This document shows, in pieces, positions 36,248-45,201 of a DNA stretch of 64,000 nucleotides. The stretch is from Jejuia sp. UBA6058 (GTDB taxonomy: Bacteria; Bacteroidota; Bacteroidia; Flavobacteriales; Flavobacteriaceae). The position numbers were made by a program, and so were the translations under genes. The notes under the pieces are model-generated. The model worked only from the letters and a program-made list of their open reading frames with translations. It was not told the DNA's origin and did not search any database. The stretch is from NCBI GenBank assembly GCA_002428965.1, contig DIYI01000005.1, forward strand, positions 124,829 through 188,828, written 5' to 3'. Positions within the stretch are counted from its first letter, which is position 1, and the number at the start of each line of letters is the position of its first letter.

Positions 36248-37117
36248 TCAAATTTCGTTTCCAAGAAACGCCTGAAACTTTGACGGGTTGCCATCAGCAT
36301 CTCCAGTTAGTAAATAATAAACCATTCCAGCATCAGATATATCTGCACGCTTCTCTTTATGCTTTTTCATGCAAGTCCATAACCACGCAATATCTGGATT
36401 TTCATGATTTTTTAGCCAATTCCAAACACTCCAATCATGCAAAGAACTCCAGCCCTCGTTAGGATTGTGCTTATTGTTTTGGTCTTTTATTCTTTTAAAT
36501 TTCATGCGATTACCACTCAATTTCAAAACATCATCTATAGTATGATGATCTGGTCGTCTTAAGTGATGATCATTATAGTTACTGTGAGAAACAACATATA
36601 CATGGAATAAAGCTTCTGATTTTCCCTCATCCACAATCATTTTTACTGCTTGATACAAAAACTCAGAAGGTCCCATATTTACGAAATATAGCGGGTCTTT
36701 TTCAGTTGATTTGGCTAACTCTTTTTTTAAATGCTTTAGGGCTTTTTGTTTTTGTTCGCCAACATCAAAAAACAACTTCTTCCTATAATCCCATCGTTCA
36801 ATAGCGCCATCAACCCCTTCCTTCATATAATTTCTAACACTCGTGTGAGCTGGTGAAGGCATAAAATTATTATATGAAAAATGAACTAGTTTAGATTGCA
36901 TTTTCATTTTAGCAAGCATAGCAAGGGTAGCTGGTGTTGCACCCCAATCATCAGGATCTGCATAATTGTACTTACCCGTATACTCCAGATCTGGTTGAGC
37001 ATTACCATCGGCACTACATGCAATACGATTATTACTGTAGTTCCAACCTTGTGCATTTAATGAAATACTTTGAAAGAGCATAAGTATTATTAGGACTTTA
37101 TAGGTTCGAGTGTTCAT
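36248..37117 (-). CDS. Secreted protein, possibly nucleoside-hydrolase-like
   Basis: The 289-residue protein has a signal peptide ending SLNAQ. An early segment, IACSADGNAQPD followed by YADPDDWGATPATLAMLAK, resembles the D-x-D/DPDD metal-binding start of nucleoside-hydrolase-fold proteins, and FVNMGPSEFLYQAVKMI and VYVVSHSNYNDHH add plausible polar sites. Many histidines occur in the middle (HLRRPDHHTIDDVLK). The assignment is tentative; the function is unknown. It is the only minus-strand gene in this molybdenum region. Confidence 0.65.
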   Translation of the reverse strand: MNTRTYKVLIILMLFQSISLNAQGWNYSNNRIACSADGNAQPDLEYTGKYNYADPDDWGATPATLAMLAKMKMQSKLVHFSYNNFMPSPAHTSVRNYMKEGVDGAIERWDYRKKLFFDVGEQKQKALKHLKKELAKSTEKDPLYFVNMGPSEFLYQAVKMIVDEGKSEALFHVYVVSHSNYNDHHLRRPDHHTIDDVLKLSGNRMKFKRIKDQNNKHNPNEGWSSLHDWSVWNWLKNHENPDIAWLWTCMKKHKEKRADISDAGMVYYLLTGDADGNPSKFQAFLGNEI

Positions 37118-37295
37118 TTTTATTTATTTGCAGGTTTATAGTAAAAGTTTTTGTTCTTCAAAATTAAAGTTTTGAAATAATTATTAAGCTCAATTCACTT
37201 TACAATTACTTTACTTTAGTCTTATTAAATAAATTATAAAATTTGAAATAGAAAATATGTTTATTTTTAAAAAATATATAAAATAGTATTATTTA

Positions 37296-38876
37296 ATGGG
37301 TTTAAGAGCGATTAGTTGTTTGTTTGTTTTTAATCTTTTACTGATATCAAAAGGTTATTCAGTAATACAAAATAACTTTACAATTAGTTTAAATAACACA
37401 TCTGGAATTGGCTTTAATTTAGGGCAAGTTAGCTCCAAATTTAATGTTCCTAAAGATACTATGGATTTAATAAGGTATCATATTAAACAGGCCGATAAAA
37501 ACAAGAATAAAGGATTGTATTCCATGTCTTACGAACACTTATGGGATGCAAGGCTTTTAGCAGAATCTATAAACAACATCAACAAGCTTAAAATAATTCA
37601 TGATGAACTTGGCGTGCTATATGGCATTTATGGTAAGTATCAAGATGCTATAAAGCATAAACATATTTCATTGAATTATGCAAAAGAGATTTTTTCAAAC
37701 GGAAAGAAAAAGCTAAGTCGTTTATCAAGTGCTTACTATAATCTTGCAATTCAATATAGAAATGCAGAATCTTTTGAGCAAGCTTTGGTTTATCTGGATT
37801 CTTGCATTATAGCAGAAAAATGGATTTCCAACAATAACAAAAAGAACCCTTATGTATTAGCGGAAAAGGGCAATATTTATCAATTAACTAATAAGTTTAA
37901 AGGTTCTGAGATTCTTTTGTTAGAATCTAAAAATATTTTCGAAGCGGAAGAAGGAAGTTATCTTGTAGTTGTTTATTCTTTTCTTGGAGATTTATATGTA
38001 AAACTGAATAATTTAGATAAGGCTATTTTTTATTATCAGAGTGGTTTTGATAAAATGACTGAGGTTGGCAAGCACATTGATTACAAGTCAGATATTTCTA
38101 GAAAGTTGTCGAAATTGTTGAAAGATAAAGGTAAACTGCAAAAGGCATTTTTCTATTTAAGTGAAGCAAACAAAATTGGAGATAGTCTTTTTAATATAAG
38201 AAGTATTAATAATAGTCAATTGTTTGAGATTAAGAACAGGTATGAAGATGCTATTTTAGAAAAAGATACACGTATTAATCAACAAAAAAATGAAATTGCT
38301 CGAAAGGAAACTATCCAAACACAGCTTATATTCACAATTGCATCATTTTTATTGGCTACTATAGTTTTGGCTGTAATTTTATACTATAAATCTAGGGTGC
38401 GAAAACTAAAAATAGCACAAAAGGCTGTTGCAATGAAAGCGGCTTATGAAAAGGAAAAGGTGAATGCCATATTAGAGACTAAAAGTAAGGAGCTTACTGC
38501 ATCAGCTTTACAAATAATAGAAAAAGACAAACACATCGATAACTTATTAAAAACTTTAAAAGAAGAAGCTCCAAAAGGCTATAACTCAGTTAAGGATGTT
38601 GTCGTTAAAGGCAATAAAGATATGTGGGAGCGTTTTAACCTGCGCTTTACAGAGGTGAATAGTGGTTTTTACACTCGTTTAAGAGAAAAACATGCTAATT
38701 TAACACCTACTGAACAAAAGCATTGTGCCTTAATCAAATTGAGATTTGATAGCAAGGAAATGGCTAAACTTCTAAACATCTCCATCACAAGTGTTCATAT
38801 TTCTAGGCACCGCATTAGAAAAAAAATCGGTCTAGAAAGAGAGGATAATTTGAGTAAGTATATTCAAAGTATTTAG
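37296..38876 (+). CDS. TPR-coiled-coil-membrane regulator with LuxR-like HTH
   Basis: This 526-residue protein begins with a signal-like segment, then five to six tetratricopeptide repeats (about residues 60-300, for example EHLWDARLLAESINNIN, DAIKHKHISLNYAKEI, LDKAIFYYQSGFDKM). A transmembrane helix TQLIFTIASFLLATIVLAVI lies at about 344-363, followed by a coiled coil and a C-terminal domain with LTPTEQKHCALIKLRFDSKE and ISITSVHISRHRIRKKIGL, a helix-turn-helix of the LuxR type. Such proteins are common in Flavobacteriia and are thought to couple a periplasmic signal to transcription. Its position before the molybdenum and nitrate genes is suggestive only. Confidence 0.82.
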   Translation: MGLRAISCLFVFNLLLISKGYSVIQNNFTISLNNTSGIGFNLGQVSSKFNVPKDTMDLIRYHIKQADKNKNKGLYSMSYEHLWDARLLAESINNINKLKIIHDELGVLYGIYGKYQDAIKHKHISLNYAKEIFSNGKKKLSRLSSAYYNLAIQYRNAESFEQALVYLDSCIIAEKWISNNNKKNPYVLAEKGNIYQLTNKFKGSEILLLESKNIFEAEEGSYLVVVYSFLGDLYVKLNNLDKAIFYYQSGFDKMTEVGKHIDYKSDISRKLSKLLKDKGKLQKAFFYLSEANKIGDSLFNIRSINNSQLFEIKNRYEDAILEKDTRINQQKNEIARKETIQTQLIFTIASFLLATIVLAVILYYKSRVRKLKIAQKAVAMKAAYEKEKVNAILETKSKELTASALQIIEKDKHIDNLLKTLKEEAPKGYNSVKDVVVKGNKDMWERFNLRFTEVNSGFYTRLREKHANLTPTEQKHCALIKLRFDSKEMAKLLNISITSVHISRHRIRKKIGLEREDNLSKYIQSI

Positions 38877-38997
38877 TCTATTCGATAAAATAATCACCTT
38901 AATATATTATATCTAAACTGGTGTTTTAATAAATGCAATCAACAATATAGAATACAAATTGGTTGTAATATGCTAAATTTAACATCGAGCGAGAAAT

Positions 38998-39005
38998 TAT
39001 TTTTG
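38998..39005 (+). promoter_or_regulatory. Candidate -7 element of the FdhF/YdeP-type gene
   Basis: TATTTTTG matches TAnnTTTG and ends 19 bases before the ATG at 39025. No TTG at -33 spacing is visible. Confidence 0.42.
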
Positions 39006-39024
39006 CGAAGTTATTTTTAGGTAT

Positions 39025-41319
39025 ATGAGTAAAAAGGATGTAGATAAGGCGTTAACGCCTGAAAAGTTTGAACGTTTAAAAGTAAAAACGCCACCAAATA
39101 ATTCGGCTGGTTTTGATGGTTTAAGGGCTGCCACGTCTCATGCGGTTAAATACATTAAACCAGCTAATATTCTAAAAATAACCCAAAACATAAATCAAAA
39201 AGGTGGGTTTGATTGCCCAGGTTGCGCATGGCCAGATCCTGATGACGATAGGTCGTCTTTAGGTGAATATTGTGAAAATGGATTGAAAGCCATGGCTGAA
39301 GAAGCCCAAAAGAATACGATTGGAGCTGATTTTTTTGCTAATAATTCTGTTGATGCGCTTTCAGGACTTTCAGATTTTGAAATTGGTAAATCAGGTCGTT
39401 TAGCAGAACCGATGTTTTTGGCTAAGGGCGCGACACATTATCAGCCCATTTCTTGGGAAGCTGCGTTTGCTAAAGTTGGAGAGCATTTAAATGCTCTAGT
39501 GCATCCTGATGAAGCCGTATTTTATACCTCTGGTAGAACTACCAATGAAGCTGCTTTTTTATATCAATTATTTGTGCGTGAGTTTGGTACCGCTAATTTA
39601 CCAGATTGCTCCAACATGTGTCATGAAGCTAGTGGTGCTGCTTTATCACAGACTTTGGGGATAGGAAAAGGGTCTGTTACTCTTGATGATTTATACAAAG
39701 CGGATTTGGTAATGGTTGTTGGACAAAATCCTGCTACCAATCATCCAAGAATGTTATCAGCTTTAGAAAAAACCAAGAAAAATGGAGGGAAAATAGTAGC
39801 CATAAATCCATTGCCAGAAGCTGGACTAATGAAGTTTACCGATCCTCAGAACCCAATTAAAATGTTGACTGGAGGAACAAAACTTTCAGATGTTTATGTG
39901 CCAGTTACAATTAATGGGGATATGGGGCTTTTCAAAGCATTACTGCTAAAGCTTCTTGAAAAAGAAGAAAAAGCGGGTAATGTTTTTGATAAAGCATTTA
40001 TCGAAGAGCATACAGCTGGATATGAAGAATTTATTAAAGATTTAAAAACATACAATTTTGATGAATGTTTGGTGGCATCTGGAGTTTCCAAATCAAATTT
40101 TGATGAAGTATTTGATCTTGTTTTGAATAATAATAAGATTATTATTTGTTGGGCTATGGGCTTGACACAACATGAAAATGCCGTAGATAATATTCGAGAA
40201 TTAGTAAATCTCCTACTCTTAAAAGGAAGTATTGGAAAGGAAGGTGCAGGTACTTGTCCTGTGCGTGGGCATTCTAACGTACAAGGAGATAGAACTGTTG
40301 GTATATGGGAAGCAGCTCCACAAGCATTTTTGGATAAAATTGAAATTAAATATGGTTTTAAACCAACCAATAAGCATGGTTACAGCGTTATTGAAGCTAT
40401 AAAGGCAATGTACGAGAAAAAAGCCAAAGTGTTTTTTGGTTTGGGGGGTAATTTTATTTCAGCAGTACCAGATACAGCCTATTCTGCACAAGCTTTGGCT
40501 AATTGCAATTTAACCGTTCATGTAAGTACAAAATTAAATCGTTCACATTTGGTTACGGGAAAAGAAGCTTTAATTTTGCCTTGTTTAGGAAGGGCAGAAA
40601 AAGATTATCAAAAAACTGGTATACAAACCCAAAGTGTAGAGAATTCTATGGGTGTTGTGTCGTCTACAAAAGGTGTTATTGAGCCTTGTTCTGATAAGTT
40701 GATGAGCGAAGTAGCCGTGGTCTGTGGTGTGGCAAGCGCTACTCTAAAAAATCGTTCAAAAATTTATTGGCTACAATATCAAGAAAACTATGATTTGGTT
40801 CGTGATGATATTCAAGAAGTGGTGGATGGTTTTGAAGATTATAACAACCGCTTGCTAAAACCAGGAGGTTTTTACTTGCCTAATGGCGCTCGCATTCGTC
40901 AATTTAAAACCAAAACTGGTAAGGCGAATTTTAGTATGAATAAGCTTCCCAATTGGAAATTGAAACGAGAGGAATTAGTCATGATGACCATACGTAGTCA
41001 TGATCAATTCAACACCACTATTTATGGCCTAAATGATCGTTACAGGGGTGTTTTTAATGAAAGACGTATCATTTTTATGAATCGCGAAGATATGAAACTA
41101 CGTAGTTTAGAGGAGAGAGATGTTGTCAATTTGAAATCGGATTACTCTGGAATTGTTAGAGAAGCGAGACAGTTTATTGTGGTTGGCTATGATATCCCTA
41201 AAAATTGTTGTGCGACTTATTTTCCTGAAACTAATGTGCTTGTACCTTTGGATAGCTTTGCTCATACTGCTAAGACTCCAGCTTCAAAGAGTATTCGTAT
41301 TACAGTAGAAAAAGTTTAA
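39025..41319 (+). CDS. FdhF/YdeP-type molybdopterin oxidoreductase
   Basis: The 764-residue protein is of the FdhF/YdeP subfamily (alpha-subunit TIGR01701 type). GGFDCPGCAWPDPDDDRSSLGEYCENG-like text around residues 64-87 shows the short N-terminal cysteine motif, CPGC, and LPDCSNMCHEASGAAL the Mo region. The bis-MGD binding segments follow, including GQNPATNHPRM and GTCPVRGHSNVQGDRT, with a C-terminal TIRSHDQFNTTIYGLNDRY. Substrate is unsettled: relatives are annotated as formate-dehydrogenase-like or acid-resistance proteins. It lacks the Fe-S ferredoxin domains of true FdhA. It is monocistronic. Confidence 0.87.
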   Translation: MSKKDVDKALTPEKFERLKVKTPPNNSAGFDGLRAATSHAVKYIKPANILKITQNINQKGGFDCPGCAWPDPDDDRSSLGEYCENGLKAMAEEAQKNTIGADFFANNSVDALSGLSDFEIGKSGRLAEPMFLAKGATHYQPISWEAAFAKVGEHLNALVHPDEAVFYTSGRTTNEAAFLYQLFVREFGTANLPDCSNMCHEASGAALSQTLGIGKGSVTLDDLYKADLVMVVGQNPATNHPRMLSALEKTKKNGGKIVAINPLPEAGLMKFTDPQNPIKMLTGGTKLSDVYVPVTINGDMGLFKALLLKLLEKEEKAGNVFDKAFIEEHTAGYEEFIKDLKTYNFDECLVASGVSKSNFDEVFDLVLNNNKIIICWAMGLTQHENAVDNIRELVNLLLLKGSIGKEGAGTCPVRGHSNVQGDRTVGIWEAAPQAFLDKIEIKYGFKPTNKHGYSVIEAIKAMYEKKAKVFFGLGGNFISAVPDTAYSAQALANCNLTVHVSTKLNRSHLVTGKEALILPCLGRAEKDYQKTGIQTQSVENSMGVVSSTKGVIEPCSDKLMSEVAVVCGVASATLKNRSKIYWLQYQENYDLVRDDIQEVVDGFEDYNNRLLKPGGFYLPNGARIRQFKTKTGKANFSMNKLPNWKLKREELVMMTIRSHDQFNTTIYGLNDRYRGVFNERRIIFMNREDMKLRSLEERDVVNLKSDYSGIVREARQFIVVGYDIPKNCCATYFPETNVLVPLDSFAHTAKTPASKSIRITVEKV

Positions 41320-41423
41320 TTTTTGAATAAAAAAACTACTTCAAATTTTATAATAAACAATTATTGATATTTCAATTTGAGAAATTTGCAATAATTTGAA
41401 ATCTACGTAAATTTCTTAATAAT

Positions 41424-41458
41424 TTTGATTTAAAAATAAGTATAAATACTTAGTTTTG
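41424..41458 (+). promoter_or_regulatory. nirB promoter with palindrome shared with the nitrate reductase promoter
   Basis: TTTG at 41424-41427 and TAGTTTTG at 41451-41458 are 23 bases apart and form a plausible -33/-7 pair. Directly before the -7 box is a perfect palindrome, AAGTAT-AA-ATACTT (41438-41451). The same 21-base block, with one change, precedes the nitrate reductase gene at 49231-49251. TACGTA also occurs at 41404-41409 and 41467-41472. This is a candidate operator for nitrate or nitrite control. Confidence 0.6.
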
Positions 41459-41475
41459 TTTTCAAATACGTAAAT

Positions 41476-43989
41476 ATGAAACATATTATTGTAGTTGGAA
41501 ACGGAATGGTTGGATACAAGTTTTGTGAAAAGCTTGTGGCTCAAGAAGAAAGTAAAGACTTCAAGATCACCGTTTTTGGTGAAGAACCTAGGCCGGCTTA
41601 TGATAGAGTACATCTTAGCGAGTATTTCGAAAATCAAGATGCAAAAGCTCTTGAAATGGCGCCAGCTGAATGGTATGCTGACAATAATGTGGACCTAATT
41701 ACAGGAGAGCGTGTTGCAGATATAAACCGTAGCTCTAAAACAATTACCACTGCAAAAGATCGCGAGTTTAGTTACGATTACTTAGTGCTGGCTACCGGTT
41801 CTGTGCCTTTCGTGCCTCCTATTAAGGGAGTTGAAAAAGAAGGTGTTTTTGTGTATCGTACTATCGAAGACTTAGAAGGTATGCTTGATTATGCCGCCAA
41901 AATTAAAGCTGAAAAACCTAATGGTAGAGCAGCAGTTTTAGGAGGTGGGTTGCTTGGTTTAGAAGCTGGTAAGGCAGTTTTAGATATGGGTTTAGAGCCT
42001 CATATTGTTGAGTTTGCACCTAAATTAATGCCTAGACAATTAGATTCTAGAAGTTCTCAAGTATTAAAACTCAAATTAGAATCTATTGGCTTAAATATAC
42101 ACTTAAGTAAGGCTACTAATCAAATATTAGGTAATGGTAGTATTGTAGGAATGGAGTTTGGTGAAGATGATAGATTGGATGTGGATATGTTAATCATTTC
42201 TGCTGGGATTCGCCCAAGAGATGAACTGGCAAGAGCATGTGGTTTAGAAGTAGGTGTCCGGGGAGGTGTTGTAGTAGATAATACCATGAAAACATCTGAT
42301 GATTCTATTTATGCTATCGGTGAAATTGCACTTTACAATCAAATGATTTACGGTTTGGTAGCTCCAGGTTATGATATGGCGGAAATCGCTGTAAAGCAAA
42401 TTATTGGAGAAATTGATACTGCTATGCCTGCTGATATTGACATGTCGACAAAATTAAAATTAATTGGAGTCGATGTTGCTAGTTTTGGTGAGCCATTTAT
42501 GCCTGCAGATAAGGGACATTCTATTATTTTCGAGAATAAAACACAACATCTATATAAACGTATTAATGTAAGTCATGATGGGAAGAAACTTCTGGGAGGA
42601 ATTCTAGTAGGTGATGCGGCAGATTACAGCATGTTGCACCAAGTTTACTTAAACGGAATGAAAATTCCTGAAGATCCGTCGCAATTAATTTTACCAGCTA
42701 GTGATGGTGGAGCCGTATTAGGAGACGTGATGGATTTGCCAGATGAGGCACAGATTTGTTCTTGTGAAAGTGTTACTAAAGGACAAATATGTGGTGTTAT
42801 AGAAAGTGGAGAGGCTAAAGAAGTTGGTGATGTGGTTAGTTGCACCAAAGCAGGTACAGGCTGTGGTGGTTGTAAACCAATGGTGGCAGATTTAACAAAT
42901 GCAACTCTAAAATCTTTGGGTATAGAGGTAAAAGATACTATCTGTGAACATTTTGATTACAATAGACAGGAGTTATACGATATAATTCAGGTGAAAGGTT
43001 ATCGAACTTTTAATGAAGTAATTGATAATCATGGAAATGGTTGTGGTTGTGAAATTTGTAAGCCAGTGGTTGCTTCTTTAATGGCAACAATTCATGCGGA
43101 TACCGCTAATAAGGAGTATGCAATTCAAGATTCTAATGATAGATTCTTAGCGAATATTCAACGTAACGGAACATACTCTATTGTACCCCGTGTACCAGGA
43201 GGTGAAATTACACCAGATAAATTGATTGCTCTTGGTGAAATTGCAAAGAAATACGATTTATATACTAAGATAACTGGAGGTGTGCGTATAGATTTATTTG
43301 GTGCTACTTTAAATCAACTACCGCTAGTTTGGAAAGAACTTATAAGTCATGGTTTCGAAAGTGGGCACGCCTATGGAAAGTCACTTAGAACTGTAAAAAC
43401 TTGCGTAGGTTCAACATGGTGTCGTTATGGAATGGATGAGAGTGTGAGTTTTGGTATTGAGTTAGAAAACCGTTATAGAGGTATTAGAGCGCCACATAAA
43501 ATTAAAGGCGGTGTTTCAGGATGCATTCGTGAGTGCGCTGAAGCCCGTGGAAAGGATTTTGGTTTGATTGCTGTTGAAGGTGGTTGGAATTTGTATGTCG
43601 GAGGAAATGGTGGCGCAAACCCGCGTCATGCAGAGTTGTTTGCAGAACAGATAGATAATGAAACCGTAATTAAATATCTAGATAGATATTTAATGTTCTA
43701 CATGCGTACTGCAAAACCTTTACAACGTACTGCCGCATGGCAAGAAAAGATAGAAGGAGGATTAGACTATCTAAAAGAAGTCATTATTGAAGATTCAATA
43801 GGCATTGCCGAAGATTTAGAAAATGAGATGCAAACTTTGGTAAATAAGTTTGAATGTGAATGGACACAGGCTGTAAACAATCCAGAAATGATGAAGCGTT
43901 TCAATCATTTTGTAAATAGTGAAGAAGAAGATGATAACCTTGTTTTTGTTCCAATGAGAGAACAAAAGATGCCAGAACCTTGGGTGTAA
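41476..43989 (+). CDS. nirB: Nitrite reductase [NAD(P)H], large subunit
   Basis: The 837-residue enzyme reduces nitrite to ammonium in the cytoplasm. The N-terminal FAD/NAD(P)H module (HIIVVGNGMVGYKFCEKL; AVLGGGLLGLEAGKAV) spans about 1-410. BFD-like [2Fe-2S] segments follow: ICSCESVTKGQICG with CGGCKP, and GNGCGCEICKP. The C-terminal sulfite/nitrite reductase half carries the siroheme-[4Fe-4S] ligands Cys643 and Cys649 (CVGSTWC), and Cys683 and Cys687 (CIREC). All ligands are present, so it should be active. nirD follows after 27 bases. Confidence 0.96.
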   Translation: MKHIIVVGNGMVGYKFCEKLVAQEESKDFKITVFGEEPRPAYDRVHLSEYFENQDAKALEMAPAEWYADNNVDLITGERVADINRSSKTITTAKDREFSYDYLVLATGSVPFVPPIKGVEKEGVFVYRTIEDLEGMLDYAAKIKAEKPNGRAAVLGGGLLGLEAGKAVLDMGLEPHIVEFAPKLMPRQLDSRSSQVLKLKLESIGLNIHLSKATNQILGNGSIVGMEFGEDDRLDVDMLIISAGIRPRDELARACGLEVGVRGGVVVDNTMKTSDDSIYAIGEIALYNQMIYGLVAPGYDMAEIAVKQIIGEIDTAMPADIDMSTKLKLIGVDVASFGEPFMPADKGHSIIFENKTQHLYKRINVSHDGKKLLGGILVGDAADYSMLHQVYLNGMKIPEDPSQLILPASDGGAVLGDVMDLPDEAQICSCESVTKGQICGVIESGEAKEVGDVVSCTKAGTGCGGCKPMVADLTNATLKSLGIEVKDTICEHFDYNRQELYDIIQVKGYRTFNEVIDNHGNGCGCEICKPVVASLMATIHADTANKEYAIQDSNDRFLANIQRNGTYSIVPRVPGGEITPDKLIALGEIAKKYDLYTKITGGVRIDLFGATLNQLPLVWKELISHGFESGHAYGKSLRTVKTCVGSTWCRYGMDESVSFGIELENRYRGIRAPHKIKGGVSGCIRECAEARGKDFGLIAVEGGWNLYVGGNGGANPRHAELFAEQIDNETVIKYLDRYLMFYMRTAKPLQRTAAWQEKIEGGLDYLKEVIIEDSIGIAEDLENEMQTLVNKFECEWTQAVNNPEMMKRFNHFVNSEEEDDNLVFVPMREQKMPEPWV

Positions 43990-44016
43990 AAATCAAACTA
44001 AAAAAATAAAATCGAA

Positions 44017-44394
44017 ATGGTAGAAATTCTTGAAAAATATAGTGCTACAAAGCTTGAGGATGTTAAGGTTTGGTTTAAAGCTGCATCTGTAGCTGATTTT
44101 CCGACAGATGGAGGTGCTTGTGTTAAATATAAAGACAAGCAGATAGCCGTTTTTAATTTTGCAAGGTTGGATAAGTGGTACGCTTGCCAAAATTTATGTC
44201 CACATAAAATGGAAATGGTGTTAAGTAGAGGAATGATTGGAGATGATAAAGGTGCTCCAAAAGTGGCATGTCCTCTGCATAAAAAGACCTTCTCTTTGGA
44301 AAATGGAGAAAACCTAAATGGCGATTTAGATGCCATAGCGACCTATCCAGTAAAGGTAGAAGATGGGTTGGTATATATAGGTTTCAAAGAATAA
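44017..44394 (+). CDS. nirD: Nitrite reductase small subunit with intact Rieske motif
   Basis: The 125-residue protein is the NirD partner of NirB. Unlike enterobacterial NirD, which has lost the cluster ligands, this one has a complete Rieske pattern: C61-P-H63 in NLCPHKM and C85-P-L-H88 in ACPLHKKTF. It should therefore bind a [2Fe-2S] cluster, as in NasE-type assimilatory subunits. It is 27 bases downstream of nirB in the same operon. A 210-base gap with no recognisable signal follows. Confidence 0.92.
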   Translation: MVEILEKYSATKLEDVKVWFKAASVADFPTDGGACVKYKDKQIAVFNFARLDKWYACQNLCPHKMEMVLSRGMIGDDKGAPKVACPLHKKTFSLENGENLNGDLDAIATYPVKVEDGLVYIGFKE

Positions 44395-44604
44395 TAAAGT
44401 GTTTACCAAAGCTTGCGGTAATATATTAGGAACAATTTAAGGTTATTAACAATTCTAAGACAAATCAACTAACGTTCTAAATTTTGCCGCAATGTCTTGG
44501 GTTCTTCATTTACTAGAGTATATCTTACTAAAATTCCTCATTATACTATTTATTTAGAAGCTGTAATTATGTATCTTGGCTTTAGTTAACCATTCCAGAA
44601 AATT

Positions 44605-45189
44605 ATGAAGCCTACACGTTTTGAAACTGCCATTGCCCTTATAGACAAAGCGAATTCAGAAGACATAAATACTTACGAGATTTCAGGAATGCAGTACCCA
44701 AAGGAATTATTGTATTCTCAAAGAATGACGAGAAAATTACTGCAGTTTAAACCAGATGCATCTAAGGCATTACAAATTGCCGCAAGAGCGCAGCATATTT
44801 GTCGTTGGAAAATTTCTCGTGATGAATACCCGATGGATCGTGTAGGGTATTTAAAATGGAGAGAGACACTCAAAAAAATGCATGCAGATTTAACCGAGGA
44901 TATTTTGAAGCAGGTAGGATACGACGATGTATTTATAGATAGAATTAGAAAAATAATTCTAAAAAAGTTGATTAAAAAGAACGAAGAATCCCAGGCTTTA
45001 GAAGATACCATCTGTTTAGTGTTTTTAGATTATTATTTCGAAGAATTTGCAGCGAAACATCCAGATGAAAAGGTGATTGATATTCTTCAAAAAACATGGG
45101 TTAAAATGAGTGAAGAGGGGCAGCGGGATGCTTTAAAACTTAACTTTTCTGAAAACGCCTTAACGCTTGTTAAACAGGCTATTTCTTAA
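44605..45189 (+). CDS. DUF4202 family protein
   Basis: The 194-residue, mostly helical protein matches DUF4202: FETAIALIDKANSEDINTYE, LLYSQRMTRKLLQF, ALQIAARAQHICRWKISRDEYPMDR, LEDTICLVFLDYYFEEFAAKH and the C-terminal RDALKLNFSENAL. The histidine/arginine region AQHICRWKI is the conserved core and may bind metal or nucleotide. Members are often found beside nitrate or nitrite assimilation genes, but the biochemical role is not established as far as I know. It starts 12 bases before the sensor kinase. Confidence 0.88.
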   Translation: MKPTRFETAIALIDKANSEDINTYEISGMQYPKELLYSQRMTRKLLQFKPDASKALQIAARAQHICRWKISRDEYPMDRVGYLKWRETLKKMHADLTEDILKQVGYDDVFIDRIRKIILKKLIKKNEESQALEDTICLVFLDYYFEEFAAKHPDEKVIDILQKTWVKMSEEGQRDALKLNFSENALTLVKQAIS

Positions 45190-45201
45190 AACTTAGTTAG
45201 T

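Noticed and set aside
39894..40370. Long antisense frames such as 39894-40370, 8199-8711 and 10240-10428 as genes
   Set aside because: They are opposite strongly conserved enzymes, show no family pattern, and have low-complexity Ser/Phe/Leu-rich composition typical of antisense reading.
41438..41458. NarL 7-2-7 heptamer site at the nirB promoter
   Set aside because: ATAAGTA matches one reverse heptamer, but the second half is oriented and spaced wrongly, and the nitrate reductase copy loses the match.
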